Notes under the pieces: model-generated
What the model saw: only the letters and a program-made list of their open reading frames with translations
Databases searched by the model: none
What the model was told of the DNA's origin: nothing
Program-made: the position numbers and the translations under genes
DNA from: Halopseudomonas sabulinigri
GTDB taxonomy: Bacteria > Pseudomonadota > Gammaproteobacteria > Pseudomonadales > Pseudomonadaceae
Direction: 5' to 3'
NCBI RefSeq assembly: GCF_900105255.1
Contig: NZ_LT629763.1
Span: 3,187,001 to 3,251,000, forward strand
Length of the DNA stretch: 64,000 nucleotides
In this document: piece by piece, positions 24,450 through 33,021 of the stretch
How the letters are laid out: every line of letters begins with the position of its first letter
Position numbering within the stretch: the stretch's first letter is position 1

Positions 24450-25373
24450 ATGACAACAAAAACCGCAACTGGCTACCTGGTGCGCCACGAGGCCAATCCG
24501 CAGCTCGCCGCGCGCTGGCGCCGGGCGACCGAAGAGCCGGCCTGGGTGCGCTGGACCCTGATAACCATTGCGCTGACCTTCCTTGCGCTGTTTCTGGTCC
24601 TGCCGCTGCTGGTGGTGCTGTATGGCGCATTCGAGCAAGGCCTGAGCGTCTGGTTCGCGGCGATCAACGAGCCCGATGCCCTGGCAGCGATTCGCCTGTC
24701 TTTGCTGGTGGTGGTGATCGTAGTGCCGATCAATGTGCTGTTCGGCGTTGCCGCAGCCTGGGCCATCGCCAAGCACGAGTTTCGCGGCAAGCCGATTCTG
24801 ATTTCGCTGATCGACATGCCCTTTGCCATCTCGCCGGTGGTGGTGGGGCTTATCTTCGTCATTCTGTTCGGCTCGCAGGGCTGGCTTGGGCCCTGGCTAG
24901 CAGCCCATGACCTGCGCATCATTTTTGCGGTGCCGGGCATCATCATCGTGATCGCGTTCGGCACCATGCCCTTTATTGCCCGCGAGCTGATCCCCCTGAT
25001 GCAGCAACAGGGCAAGGAAGAAGAAGAGGCATCGCTGACGCTGGGCGCCAACGGCTGGAAGACCTTCTGGTACGTGACCCTGCCCAATATCAAGTGGGGG
25101 CTGATCTACGGAGTCATCCTGTGTAACGCCCGCGCGCTAGGCGAGTTTGGCGCCGTGGCGGTGGTCTCCGGGCGAATTCGCGGCGAGACCAACACTATGC
25201 CGCTGCACATTGAAGTGCTCTACAACGAATACCTGTTTACCGCCGCCTTTGCCGTGTCGTCGTTACTGACCGGGCTGGCGCTGGTGACCATCGCAATCAA
25301 GAGTTTCGTCGAATGGCTGGATGAACGCAGCCGCGAAGCTACCGCTATCAGCCATGAAGGGGCCGCGTCATGA
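24450..25373 (+). CDS. cysW: Sulfate/thiosulfate ABC permease CysW
   Basis: 307 residues from the ATG at 24450, preceded by GGGGGAG; an in-frame ATG at 24426 overlaps the cysT end. Six membrane helices are visible, with [20 protein letters not shown], the EAA loop [25 protein letters not shown] and [22 protein letters not shown], which identify CysW. It is the second channel subunit. Its end overlaps cysA by 4 bases. Confidence 0.95.
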   Translation: MTTKTATGYLVRHEANPQLAARWRRATEEPAWVRWTLITIALTFLALFLVLPLLVVLYGAFEQGLSVWFAAINEPDALAAIRLSLLVVVIVVPINVLFGVAAAWAIAKHEFRGKPILISLIDMPFAISPVVVGLIFVILFGSQGWLGPWLAAHDLRIIFAVPGIIIVIAFGTMPFIARELIPLMQQQGKEEEEASLTLGANGWKTFWYVTLPNIKWGLIYGVILCNARALGEFGAVAVVSGRIRGETNTMPLHIEVLYNEYLFTAAFAVSSLLTGLALVTIAIKSFVEWLDERSREATAISHEGAAS

Positions 25374-26452
25374 GTATTGAAATTGATCAGGTGAACAAGC
25401 GTTTCGGCGATTTTGTGGCGGTGGATAACGTCAGCCTCAGCTTGAACGACGGCGAGCTGACCGCGCTGCTGGGGCCGTCCGGTTCCGGCAAGACCACCTT
25501 GCTGCGGATCATCGCCGGGCTAGAGCAGCCGGACTCGGGCCGTATTCGCTTTCAGGGCCAGGACACCACCGATCTGCACGTCAGTGATCGCGGTGTGGGC
25601 TTCGTATTCCAGCACTACGCGCTGTTCAAGCACATGAGCGTGTATGAAAACGTCGCCTACGGCCTGACGGTCAAACCTCGCAGCCAGCGCCCAAGCAAGG
25701 CCGAGATCCGTAAGCGGGTGATGCACCTGCTGGAGATGGTGCAGCTGGACTGGACCGCAGACCGTCTACCCTCGCAGCTGTCCGGCGGTCAGCGTCAGCG
25801 CATCGCCCTGGCCCGCGCGCTGGCGGTCGAGCCGCAGGTGCTGCTGCTGGATGAGCCCTTCGGCGCGCTGGATGCCAAGGTACGCGCCGAGCTGCGCAGC
25901 TGGCTGCGGCGGCTGCACGATGAGCTGCACGTCACCAGCGTGTTTGTCACCCACGATCAGGAGGAAGCGCTGGAAGTGGCAGACCGCGTGGTGGTGATGA
26001 ACCACGGCGCAGTTGAACAGGATGGCCAGCCGGAAGCGGTCTACGACCACCCAGCCAACGCCTTTGTTTACGGCTTTCTGGGGCAGGTAAATCGCTTCAA
26101 TGCGCAGGTGCAGGGTGGCGTTGCCCGCATTGGTCCGCTGCAGTTGCCGGCAGCGGAGTTTGCCGGTCAGGCAAACCGCCGGGCCACCGCCTATGTACGC
26201 CCCCACGACATAGACGTGTTGGCCACGGCGCAGCACGGCGCCCTGCCTGCGCAGATCGAGCAGGTGTTGATTGTGGGCCCGCATGCGCGGCTGGCGTTGC
26301 GCACGGCTGAGGCCGAGGAAGCGGTGAAGGTAGAGCTGTCGCGCGCACGCTTTCGCGAATTGGGCCTGCAGCAGGGCGCAGATGCCTGGCTCAAGCCGCT
26401 GTACTCGCGGGTGTTCCTGAACGACGACCAACTGGCTGACGCACTGGACTAA
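25370..26452 (+). CDS. cysA: Sulfate/thiosulfate ABC ATPase CysA
   Basis: 360 residues. Walker [10 protein letters not shown], signature [15 protein letters not shown], Walker [20 protein letters not shown] and [21 protein letters not shown] are present. A C-terminal regulatory (TOBE-like) domain follows from about residue 240, including [11 protein letters not shown]. It drives sulfate uptake with Sbp and CysTW. A short GC hairpin and T-rich run follow the stop. Confidence 0.95.
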   Translation: MSIEIDQVNKRFGDFVAVDNVSLSLNDGELTALLGPSGSGKTTLLRIIAGLEQPDSGRIRFQGQDTTDLHVSDRGVGFVFQHYALFKHMSVYENVAYGLTVKPRSQRPSKAEIRKRVMHLLEMVQLDWTADRLPSQLSGGQRQRIALARALAVEPQVLLLDEPFGALDAKVRAELRSWLRRLHDELHVTSVFVTHDQEEALEVADRVVVMNHGAVEQDGQPEAVYDHPANAFVYGFLGQVNRFNAQVQGGVARIGPLQLPAAEFAGQANRRATAYVRPHDIDVLATAQHGALPAQIEQVLIVGPHARLALRTAEAEEAVKVELSRARFRELGLQQGADAWLKPLYSRVFLNDDQLADALD

Positions 26453-26459
26453 AGGGCCT

Positions 26460-26498
26460 CGGCTCGGGCCGTTGCTTTTTATGTATTATGGTTATAAT
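26460..26498 (+). promoter_or_regulatory. Short terminator-like hairpin and TATAAT promoter element
   Basis: CGGC-TCGG-GCCG at 26460-26471 followed by a T-rich run could end cysA transcription, though the stem has only 4 bp. TATAAT at 26493-26498 is a perfect -10 hexamer about 110 bases before the next gene, with TTGCTT (26472-26477) as a poor -35 at 15-bp spacing. Both are weak calls. Confidence 0.35.
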
Positions 26499-26608
26499 TT
26501 AAAGGCGGTCTGTTGTTGCACCTGGGGCGCTAATTTGGATGCAAGCTGTCTTCAGCCGAACATTCACCGCGCGCTGGCGCGCTTCATCTGCCTGTTACAG
26601 GAGTTGCT

Positions 26609-27499
26609 ATGACCATTTCATCCGCCAAGCACAGCAAGACCGCCACTGGTGCCGCACTGGCCACCTTCGAGGCATCGGTAGAGCATCATTACGCCGATAA
26701 CCGCGGCGTGCGCATTCACTACGCAGCCGCCGGCAGCGGGCCTTTGCTGGTGTTTTTGCACGGCTTTCCGGATCACTGGCTCGGCTGGTGGCAAGTGATG
26801 GACAGCCTACGCTCGGACTACCGCGTGGTGGCGCTCGATATGCGCGGCTACAACCTGAGCGATCAGCCGGCTGAGCCGCAGGCCTACGCTGTGAGCGAGT
26901 TGGTCAAGGATGTGCGGGCGGTGATCAACCACGAGGGTGCTGAAAGGGCGACCATCATCGGTCACGATTGGGGCGGCTTCGTCGCCTGGCATCTGGCCAT
27001 GGACATGCCCGAGCTGGTTGAGCGCTTGGTGGTGCTCAACATGCCGCACCCCTGGGCCATCTCGCGCGAGCTGGCCAGCAACCCGGCGCAGCAAAAAGCC
27101 AGTGAGTACGTGACCTTGTTCAGCCATCCACAGGCGCATCTGCAGTTCCCTCGCGAGCGGCTGGCAGCCTGGGTCACCGACCCCGCCTTCCAGGCCCGGC
27201 AGCAACAGGCCATGGACAACTCATCGCTCAATGGCATGCTCAATTACTACCGGGTGAACTGGCCGACGCCACCCTGCAGCCAGCACGCCGCCCCGCCCCC
27301 CAAGGTGCAGGCGCCCACCTTGCTGATGCACGGCCTGCAGGACCCCTACGCACTGCCCGCCGGGCTGAACGACGTGTGGCAATGGATCAACAACACGCTG
27401 GATATCTACACCCTGCCCGAGGCCGCGCATTTCATTCAGCATGATCATGCGCCTGAGGTGACGGCGCGTTTGCGGGCGTGGTTGGCGCGGGGAAGTTAA
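26609..27499 (+). CDS. Alpha/beta hydrolase, epoxide hydrolase-like
   Basis: 296 residues. HGFPDHWLGWW holds the oxyanion-hole HGxP, GHDWGGFVAW places the nucleophile as D120 (the Asp-type elbow of epoxide hydrolases and haloalkane dehalogenases), and AAHFIQHDHAPEVT carries the catalytic His. DMRGYNLSDQP is the usual strand-4 motif. A lid Tyr is present in NYYRVNW. Epoxide hydrolase is the best guess, with dehalogenase as the alternative. A short N-terminal extension of about 20 residues lacks a clear signal. It is a single gene with an A+T-rich promoter. Confidence 0.83.
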   Translation: MTISSAKHSKTATGAALATFEASVEHHYADNRGVRIHYAAAGSGPLLVFLHGFPDHWLGWWQVMDSLRSDYRVVALDMRGYNLSDQPAEPQAYAVSELVKDVRAVINHEGAERATIIGHDWGGFVAWHLAMDMPELVERLVVLNMPHPWAISRELASNPAQQKASEYVTLFSHPQAHLQFPRERLAAWVTDPAFQARQQQAMDNSSLNGMLNYYRVNWPTPPCSQHAAPPPKVQAPTLLMHGLQDPYALPAGLNDVWQWINNTLDIYTLPEAAHFIQHDHAPEVTARLRAWLARGS

Positions 27500-27612
27500 T
27501 TGGTTGGGGCAGTGGAATGCGCTGAGATTTATTCCCATTACATTTTGCATCAGCCTGATGCGAGGGCGGCCCGAAGCGGCTGTCTTTTGTTTTGGTGTAA
27601 AGCTCGGATACT

Positions 27613-27658
27613 GTCCGATAAGACTGTGCTCAGCCTTATCGGACTGAGCACAGTCTTA
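27613..27658. repeat. Two interleaved perfect inverted repeats (pseudoknot-like)
   Basis: GTCCGATAAG (27613-27622) pairs perfectly with 27635-27644. TAAGACTGTGCTCAG (27619-27633) pairs perfectly with 27644-27658. The arms alternate A-B-A'-B', so only one hairpin can form fully at a time, or both join as an H-type pseudoknot. The element lies between two convergent hydrolase genes and ends 5 bases from the stop codon of the minus-strand one. It may be a bidirectional terminator, although no T-tract follows. Confidence 0.75.
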
Positions 27659-27662
27659 GCTC

Positions 27663-28793
27663 TTAGAGCTCTTCTGGTTGGAAGAAGTCCAATAGTATCC
27701 GCAAAAATTCCTGCGGGTTATCTAGATGCACGACGTGCTCGGCGGCCACCTTTACGTAGGTGCCGTTCTGCAGCAGTGACGCGGCCTGGTCTGCTTCTTC
27801 CTGACTCATGGCGCCGTTCAGCGTACCGTCTTCCATAATCTCGGTGTTGGCGTGCAGCAGCAGCGTGGGTGCGGTGATCTGCATCAGCGCGGTTGCGTGA
27901 TCAAAGCCGTAGTTCCAACTGCCATCGTAGAATGCGGCGCCGAACCGTGGGTCGTATTGATCAAGCCCACGAAGCAGAAGACGCACTATGTCATCTTTGA
28001 TAATGCCAAGTTCGATTGGCTGGTTCGGATGAGTCAGCCGGTAGGCTTTGATGGTCTGCTTGAGAATGAACGGGGAGCCGACGCCGATGTTGTTGCGAAA
28101 GAAGTCGGCGTTGCCATCAATCCAGTACAACAGGAAGTCGTCCGGGTGGTCCACGGTCGCCGCTTCGTGGCTGGTCCGGAACGCACGGTAGGCAATGGTC
28201 TCTGTAATGCGCGGATACTCGGAAGAGAAGAGCGGAGGGTCTTCGAGCAGAACCGAGGTAACTAGCTCTGGCCGGTAGGCCGCCAACCAAGTGGCCAGAA
28301 GACCGCCGGAAGAGTTGCCGGTTATGTATACCGGCTCCCCAATCTCGTTCTCAATGAAGTTGGCCAAGTCTGCGCCAATCTGATCGGCATTCATTGGGTA
28401 GTTTGCCGGGGTTACAGTCTTGCCGTGCCCGGGATAGTCAATATTGAAGACGTGGAAGTGCTGAGCCAGCTCTGGCATGACGCGACTATAGCTGAACCAG
28501 TCCATGAGTTGGGCGTGGAGTAGTACCAGCGGAGGCCCATTGTCCGGCCCTTCAACATAACTTAACTGAACCTGATTGACTTGGGCGGTCTTCTCTACGT
28601 AGCCCGCGTCGGCGACCAGTTGATGGTAGGGGTCGACGTAGTTACCTGGCAGTGTTATCGCTGCGCTGCTTGTGTTGATAAAGAGGGCATGTCCGATAAA
28701 AACGGTAGCGGCAGCCATGGTTTTCCACAACGTGCGTGGGCGTTTCTTGCGTTGTTGCTTCCGGTCACTAAAGGGGACTTGTATTTTTAGCAT
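27663..28793 (-). CDS. Secreted or membrane-anchored alpha/beta hydrolase
   Basis: 376 residues. The ATG at 28793 is preceded by AGGAGG; the frame continues upstream without support. A basic N-terminus (RKQQRKKRPRTLWK) and one hydrophobic segment near residues 27-43 ending in SSAAIT indicate a signal peptide or anchor. The fold shows LVLLHAQLMDWFSYSRVMP, NIDYPGHGKT and GNSSGGLLATWLA, where the nucleophile is Ser in a GNSSG elbow, plus a late His in AAEHVVHLDN. Substrate unknown; esterase or lipase-like activity is likely. It is convergent with the epoxide hydrolase-like gene. Confidence 0.8.
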   Translation of the reverse strand: MLKIQVPFSDRKQQRKKRPRTLWKTMAAATVFIGHALFINTSSAAITLPGNYVDPYHQLVADAGYVEKTAQVNQVQLSYVEGPDNGPPLVLLHAQLMDWFSYSRVMPELAQHFHVFNIDYPGHGKTVTPANYPMNADQIGADLANFIENEIGEPVYITGNSSGGLLATWLAAYRPELVTSVLLEDPPLFSSEYPRITETIAYRAFRTSHEAATVDHPDDFLLYWIDGNADFFRNNIGVGSPFILKQTIKAYRLTHPNQPIELGIIKDDIVRLLLRGLDQYDPRFGAAFYDGSWNYGFDHATALMQITAPTLLLHANTEIMEDGTLNGAMSQEEADQAASLLQNGTYVKVAAEHVVHLDNPQEFLRILLDFFQPEEL

Positions 28794-29014
28794 TGTCAAT
28801 CCTCCTGCTTTTGATTGTGTTCCACCGCTGCGCTGCAGACGGCGGATGACGGTAACGCGGCGCATACCTCTGCTGTTGAGTAGGCGGTGCACCAACTGAT
28901 CTCTGGTTCGTATTTTTCCTCCCGGTTGTTTTTCTTGCTCTGCCTGTCAGGGAATTGGACGTCTTCCATCCATACGCTGACGGCTGGCTTAAATATTAGA
29001 CCAAAACATAACAA

Positions 29015-29032
29015 TTGAACACTGATGTCCAT
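29015..29032. promoter_or_regulatory. Degenerate copy of the TTGAACA-N4-TGTTCAA operator
   Basis: TTGAACA-CTGA-TGTCCAT differs from the two perfect palindromes at 32968 and 35402 in two positions of the right arm. It lies about 330 bases upstream of the amidohydrolase operon, in a 569-base gap (28794-29362) that otherwise holds one possible small gene. Confidence 0.45.
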
Positions 29033-29063
29033 TTCTGATAATTTGCAAAAGCAAGTTATTCGA

Positions 29064-29285
29064 TCATGCCGCTCGCTTTTTTTTGGCCGCAAGGCAAGGG
29101 CGAGCTAGATGCGGTGATGCGCCGATTGGAAGTGGCTGCTGCTTTCCGTCTGCCGGCTCGGAGTAGCTTGGTCGCTTAAGCGCTTGCAGTGTGCTGGCAA
29201 CCTTCTTGCTGTTGATTGCAGGTAGCGGAGCCGGGCTGAAGCGAGTGCCTACATAATAAAAATCACTACCCAGAGGCTGTGCCAT
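29064..29285 (-). CDS. Possible small proline-rich protein, unknown
   Basis: 73 residues from an ATG at 29285 with TAAGG upstream. The composition looks protein-like (GSDFYYVGTRFSPAPLP near the start, a Lys-rich KKKR end), and it occupies the otherwise empty gap before the operon at 29363, read divergently. I recognise no family. The frame stays open upstream to 29369. It may be spurious. Confidence 0.4.
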   Translation of the reverse strand: MAQPLGSDFYYVGTRFSPAPLPAINSKKVASTLQALKRPSYSEPADGKQQPLPIGASPHLARPCLAAKKKRAA

Positions 29286-29362
29286 GCCCTTACTTTTGAT
29301 TTCGCCGCGGTCCAGCGGCCGTTCGTCTTGGACCGGCACCCTTACGGTTTTGGGGGGCTGAA

Positions 29363-30436
29363 ATGACAATCAAGCAGGGACTGATCGACGTCCACCACCA
29401 CATTATTCCGCCGCTTTACGCCGAGGCGTTGCGCAAGTACGGACTGGATCTGCACGCCGGCATGCCGCTGCCGAAGTGGTCGCTTGAGCAGTCGCTGGAG
29501 GTCATGGAGATCAATGGCATCCAGTACGCCGTGACCTCGTTGACCACGCCCGGCGCGCATCTGGGCGGCGGCGTACAGCAGGCGGCGACCCTGGCGCGTC
29601 AGTGCAACGAGTACGCCGCTGAGCTACGCCAGCAGCAGCCGACGCGTTTCGGCAGCTTTGCGCTGCTGCCGCTGCCGTTCACCGAGGCCTCCTGCGCCGA
29701 GGCCATTTACGCGCTCGACGTGCTGGGTGCGGAGGGGGTGGTGGTGTTTAGCAGCAATGACGGCGTATTTCTTGGCGATCCGTCGCTGGATGAGCTGATG
29801 GCCGAGCTGGACCGCCGCGCGGCGGTGGTGTTTGTGCACCCCAACCTGCACAAGACCAGCGAGGAGCTGGGCTCGCCGCTGCCGGGCTTTCTGGTCGAGT
29901 TTCTCTGTGACACCACCCGCGCGGCAGTGAACCTGATCTTTAACGGCACCCTGCAGCGCTACCCACGCATTCGCTGGATTCTGGCCCACGGTGGAGGGTT
30001 TCTACCGGCGATCAGCGGTCGCCTTCAGGGCCTGGAGCAAACCGAGCGTTACCAGGCGCAGGGGCTCGACAGCGTCGACAGTTATCTGCGGGGTTTCTAC
30101 TACGACACCGCGCTCTCGCCGTCGCGCTATTCACAGGTGGCGTTGAAGCACCTGGTGCCGCAGACGCAGATTCTGTCTGGCTCGGATTTTCCCTTTGCCC
30201 CGGCGCCGCTGACGGCGTTGCAGCGTCAGACGTTGGACGAGAGCCCGTTGTGGGATGAGCGTCAGCGCTACGCCATTTATCGCGGCAACGCCATTGGCTT
30301 GTGGCCGGCACTGCGCCAAGCCGACGAGCAACCGGTTGCCGAGCCCATCGTCGTAGACGAGCCCTTCGCCCTGCGTCTCAAGCGCAGTTTGTCCAAACCC
30401 GTCGCGTCGCTGGTCGACGGCGTACGCAGCCGCTGA
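29363..30436 (+). CDS. Amidohydrolase-2 family metal-dependent hydrolase/decarboxylase
   Basis: 357 residues of the ACMSD/gamma-resorcylate decarboxylase type. Metal ligands are intact: H11 and H13 in DVHHHIIPP, H159 in FVHPNLH, H209 in LAHGGG and D275 in GSDFPFAP. Members decarboxylate or hydrolyse aromatic acids and ring-cleavage products with a single metal ion. GGGGGG precedes the ATG. It leads a short operon with its Tat-type paralogue and an OYE-like reductase, upstream of a TetR gene. An extra C-terminal tail of about 40 residues (EPIVVDEPFALRLKRSLSKP) is shared in style with the next gene. Confidence 0.85.
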   Translation: MTIKQGLIDVHHHIIPPLYAEALRKYGLDLHAGMPLPKWSLEQSLEVMEINGIQYAVTSLTTPGAHLGGGVQQAATLARQCNEYAAELRQQQPTRFGSFALLPLPFTEASCAEAIYALDVLGAEGVVVFSSNDGVFLGDPSLDELMAELDRRAAVVFVHPNLHKTSEELGSPLPGFLVEFLCDTTRAAVNLIFNGTLQRYPRIRWILAHGGGFLPAISGRLQGLEQTERYQAQGLDSVDSYLRGFYYDTALSPSRYSQVALKHLVPQTQILSGSDFPFAPAPLTALQRQTLDESPLWDERQRYAIYRGNAIGLWPALRQADEQPVAEPIVVDEPFALRLKRSLSKPVASLVDGVRSR

Positions 30437-30444
30437 GGGTCGTC

Positions 30445-31629
30445 ATGAAACGTAGAGAATTTGTTACAGGCATGGGCCTGCTGATGGGCGCCTCTATGCT
30501 GAGTCGTGGCGTTTTTGCATCGGGCATAGAGCCTGGGCTGGCGGTGAGTGAGTTACGGAACGGCGCGTCTGGCACCACGTCTTCGTCGGCATTGGCCGGG
30601 CACTTTGATGTGCACCAGCAGGTTATTCCGGCGGCTTATGTCGCTGCGTTGCAGGCCCGTGGAATCGACCACTTTGCCGGCCGCACCCTGGCGGTCGACT
30701 CCGCTGGGCAGGCGCTGTCGGCGTTAAGTGCGCAGGGCAGTGGCTGCGCCTTGCTGTCGCTGCCGGCGCCGGGTGTCTGGCTCGGCGACGGCAAGGGCGC
30801 GGCGCAGCTGGCGCGCGACTGCAACGATCAGTTGGCCGCCTTCGCCGCGCAGCAACCCCAGCAGCTCGGCTGGCTGGCGGCCTTGCCGCTGCCGGATGTC
30901 GAACAGGCCGTCGCTGAGGCCGCGCGGGCTCTGGATCAGCTGGGGGCGGATGGCGTTGCGCTGATGGCCAGTGTGGACGGGCGCTTTCTGGGGGATAGCG
31001 AGTTTGACCCGTTGCTGGCGGAGCTGAATCGCCGCGAGGCGCGGGTTTTGGTGCTGCCCAACCTGCACCCAACGAGCGCCGAGTTGCAGCTGGATGTGCC
31101 GGGGTTCGCGGTTGAACAGGCCTGCGATCTGACCCGTGCAGCAGTCAATCTGGTGCTGTCTGGCAGCATGGAACGTTACCCGGCGATCCGCTGGATTCTC
31201 GCTGAGGGTGGCGGCTTTTTGCCCTACGCTGCCTGGCGGGTGTCGCTGGCCAACGCGATGCCTGGCTTCGCTGACTTGGCCCCCCAGGGCGTGATGACCT
31301 ACCTGCGGCGCTTTTATTTTGCCACCTCCAGCCTGGCGCTGCCGGCTCTGGCCGTGCTGGGCGAATTGGTCGAGCCAAGCCGCGTCCTGTATGCCCGTGC
31401 TGATCAGGCTGCGCCGCCGCTGGCGAAGGCGCAGCAAGTGGGTATCTGGTCGGCGGCGGAGCTGGCCGGTATTCGGCGCGGCCACGCGCTGAGCCTGTTT
31501 CCGCGTTTTGCGCAGCCGGGTGAGGGGGTGGTGCCGGCGCCGGTATTTACCTCTGAAACTTCCCTGCAGCGGCTGAAGCGCGCCGCTGCCCAACCGCTTG
31601 CCGCGCTGATGCAGCGCATGAAGGACTGA
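30445..31629 (+). CDS. Exported amidohydrolase-2 paralogue lacking metal ligands (pseudoenzyme)
   Basis: 394 residues from the ATG at 30445, preceded by GAGGG. The N-terminus MKRREFVTGMGLLMGASML with cleavage near FASG resembles a Tat signal. The rest aligns along its length with the preceding gene product, but the ligands are gone: DVHHH becomes DVHQQ (H57 kept, Q59), the VHP His becomes L204, LAHGGG becomes LAEGGG (E254), and GSDFP becomes ARADQ. Catalysis by the family mechanism is therefore unlikely. It may bind the substrate in the periplasm or help the OM/periplasmic proteins encoded downstream. The C-terminal tail QRLKRAAAQPLAALMQRMK parallels that of its neighbour. Confidence 0.8.
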   Translation: MKRREFVTGMGLLMGASMLSRGVFASGIEPGLAVSELRNGASGTTSSSALAGHFDVHQQVIPAAYVAALQARGIDHFAGRTLAVDSAGQALSALSAQGSGCALLSLPAPGVWLGDGKGAAQLARDCNDQLAAFAAQQPQQLGWLAALPLPDVEQAVAEAARALDQLGADGVALMASVDGRFLGDSEFDPLLAELNRREARVLVLPNLHPTSAELQLDVPGFAVEQACDLTRAAVNLVLSGSMERYPAIRWILAEGGGFLPYAAWRVSLANAMPGFADLAPQGVMTYLRRFYFATSSLALPALAVLGELVEPSRVLYARADQAAPPLAKAQQVGIWSAAELAGIRRGHALSLFPRFAQPGEGVVPAPVFTSETSLQRLKRAAAQPLAALMQRMKD

Positions 31630-31632
31630 CCC

Positions 31633-32874
31633 ATGACCGACCTGTTCCAACCGCTCACTCTGCCCAACGGGCAGCAGATTCCCAACCGCCTGGCCAAGGC
31701 TGCAACCGAAGAGAATCTGGCGGACAGCGAACACCAGCCTGGCAGTGCGCTGCGCACGCTTTATGGCACCTGGGCCGACGGCGGCGTGGGGCTGATTATT
31801 ACTGGTAACGTGATGGTCGACCGTCATGCGCTGACCGGGCCGGGGGGGGTGGTGCTGGAAGATGACCGCCAGTTGCCAGCGTTCCGCGCCTGGGCGAAGG
31901 CTTGCCGCAGCCACGGCGCGCAGGCGTGGATGCAGATCAACCATCCGGGGCGTCAGATGATGGCGGCGCTGGGCCAGCCGGCGCGCGGCCCCTCGGCAGT
32001 GTCGGTAGCAATTCCGGGCATGGAAAAGCTGTTTGCGGTGCCGCAAGCGCTCACTGAAGCCGAGATCGAAGGGATAATCCAGCGTTATGTCAACGCAGCC
32101 AAGCTGGCCGAGCAGGCAGGGTTTGCCGGGGTGCAGATTCACGCCGCGCACGGCTATCTGTTCAGCCAGTTTCTCTCACCATTGACCAACCAGCGCAGCG
32201 ATCAATGGGGCGGCACGCTGGAAAACCGCGCGCGCATTCTGCTACGTACAGTCGATGCAGTGCGCGCGGCGGTGTCGCGGCAGTTCTGTGTGGCGGTGAA
32301 ACTCAATTCGGCGGATTTTCAGCGCGGTGGCTTCGCGGTGGATGACGCCATTGCCGTGGTGCAGATGCTCAACGAGCGGGCGGTGGACCTGATTGAGCTG
32401 TCGGGCGGCAGCTACGAGAGTCCGGCGATGCAGGGCCAGTCCCGCGATGGCTCTACCTTGGCGCGCGAGGCTTACTTCCTGACCTTCGCTGAGCAGGTGC
32501 AGCAGGTCGCGCGCATGCCGCTGATGGTGACGGGCGGGGTGCGGCGGCCGCAGGTGGCACAGCAGGTGCTTGATAGCGGCATTGCCATGGTCGGTATGGC
32601 TACGGCCCTGGCGCTGCAGCCCGATCTGCCCAGGCGTTGGCGCAGCGGTGAAAGGATCGCGGTTGAGCCGGTGCGGGTGAACTGGAAAAACCGCACCCTG
32701 GCGTCGGTGGCTACCCAGGCTATCGTCAAGAAGCAACTGGTGCGGCTAAGCCAGGGCAAGCCGACCAAGGTCAAGGTGTCGCCGTTGCTGGCGCTGGTGA
32801 CCAGCCAGCTGAAAATCAAGCGTCAATCAAAGCGCTACCGTCGCTGGGTCGCGGACGTCGACCAGCGGGATTGA
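31633..32874 (+). CDS. Old yellow enzyme-family NADH:flavin oxidoreductase
   Basis: 413 residues. The FMN barrel signatures are present: LPNGQQIPNRLAKAATEENLAD at the start, WMQINHPGRQ (family His), HAAHGYLFSQFLSPLTNQRSDQWGGTLENR and VTGGVRRPQVAQQ near the phosphate site. It is a single-domain member without the C-terminal FeS/FAD part of 2,4-dienoyl-CoA reductase. The C-terminal 60 residues are basic. It would reduce an activated double bond, such as an enone of an aromatic or steroid-like intermediate. It starts 3 bases after the previous stop, so it is co-translated. Confidence 0.88.
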   Translation: MTDLFQPLTLPNGQQIPNRLAKAATEENLADSEHQPGSALRTLYGTWADGGVGLIITGNVMVDRHALTGPGGVVLEDDRQLPAFRAWAKACRSHGAQAWMQINHPGRQMMAALGQPARGPSAVSVAIPGMEKLFAVPQALTEAEIEGIIQRYVNAAKLAEQAGFAGVQIHAAHGYLFSQFLSPLTNQRSDQWGGTLENRARILLRTVDAVRAAVSRQFCVAVKLNSADFQRGGFAVDDAIAVVQMLNERAVDLIELSGGSYESPAMQGQSRDGSTLAREAYFLTFAEQVQQVARMPLMVTGGVRRPQVAQQVLDSGIAMVGMATALALQPDLPRRWRSGERIAVEPVRVNWKNRTLASVATQAIVKKQLVRLSQGKPTKVKVSPLLALVTSQLKIKRQSKRYRRWVADVDQRD

Positions 32875-32967
32875 AACCAGCTGCGTGCCGGTCTGTTGGA
32901 TGGGGGCTGTATGCTTGCAGGGTTTACGGGCTAATCTGCAGAATCGAGATCAACGCCTTGAACTAAT

Positions 32968-32985
32968 TTGAACATTGTTGTTCAA
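32968..32985. promoter_or_regulatory. Perfect operator TTGAACA-N4-TGTTCAA upstream of the TetR gene
   Basis: Perfect 7-bp arms with spacer TTGT, 37 bases before the TetR start codon. It recurs with spacer CTGT at 35402-35419 between the divergent monooxygenase and dioxygenase genes, and in degenerate form at 29015. Position and symmetry fit an autoregulated TetR-family operator. The half-site ATTGTTGTTC also appears at 47695 after the acyl-CoA dehydrogenase gene. Confidence 0.75.
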
Positions 32986-33021
32986 TCTTGCCCAGTCCAA
33001 CATAAGGCACGCATAGAACCC

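Noticed and set aside
28796-29092. 98-residue minus-strand frame next to the secreted hydrolase gene
   Set aside because: Poor ribosome binding site, odd Cys-rich composition and overlap with the other small candidate. Probably chance.
30724-32151. 475-residue frame antisense to the amidohydrolase paralogue and OYE genes
   Set aside because: It spans two real genes on the other strand, is rich in Arg, Gln and His, and matches no family.
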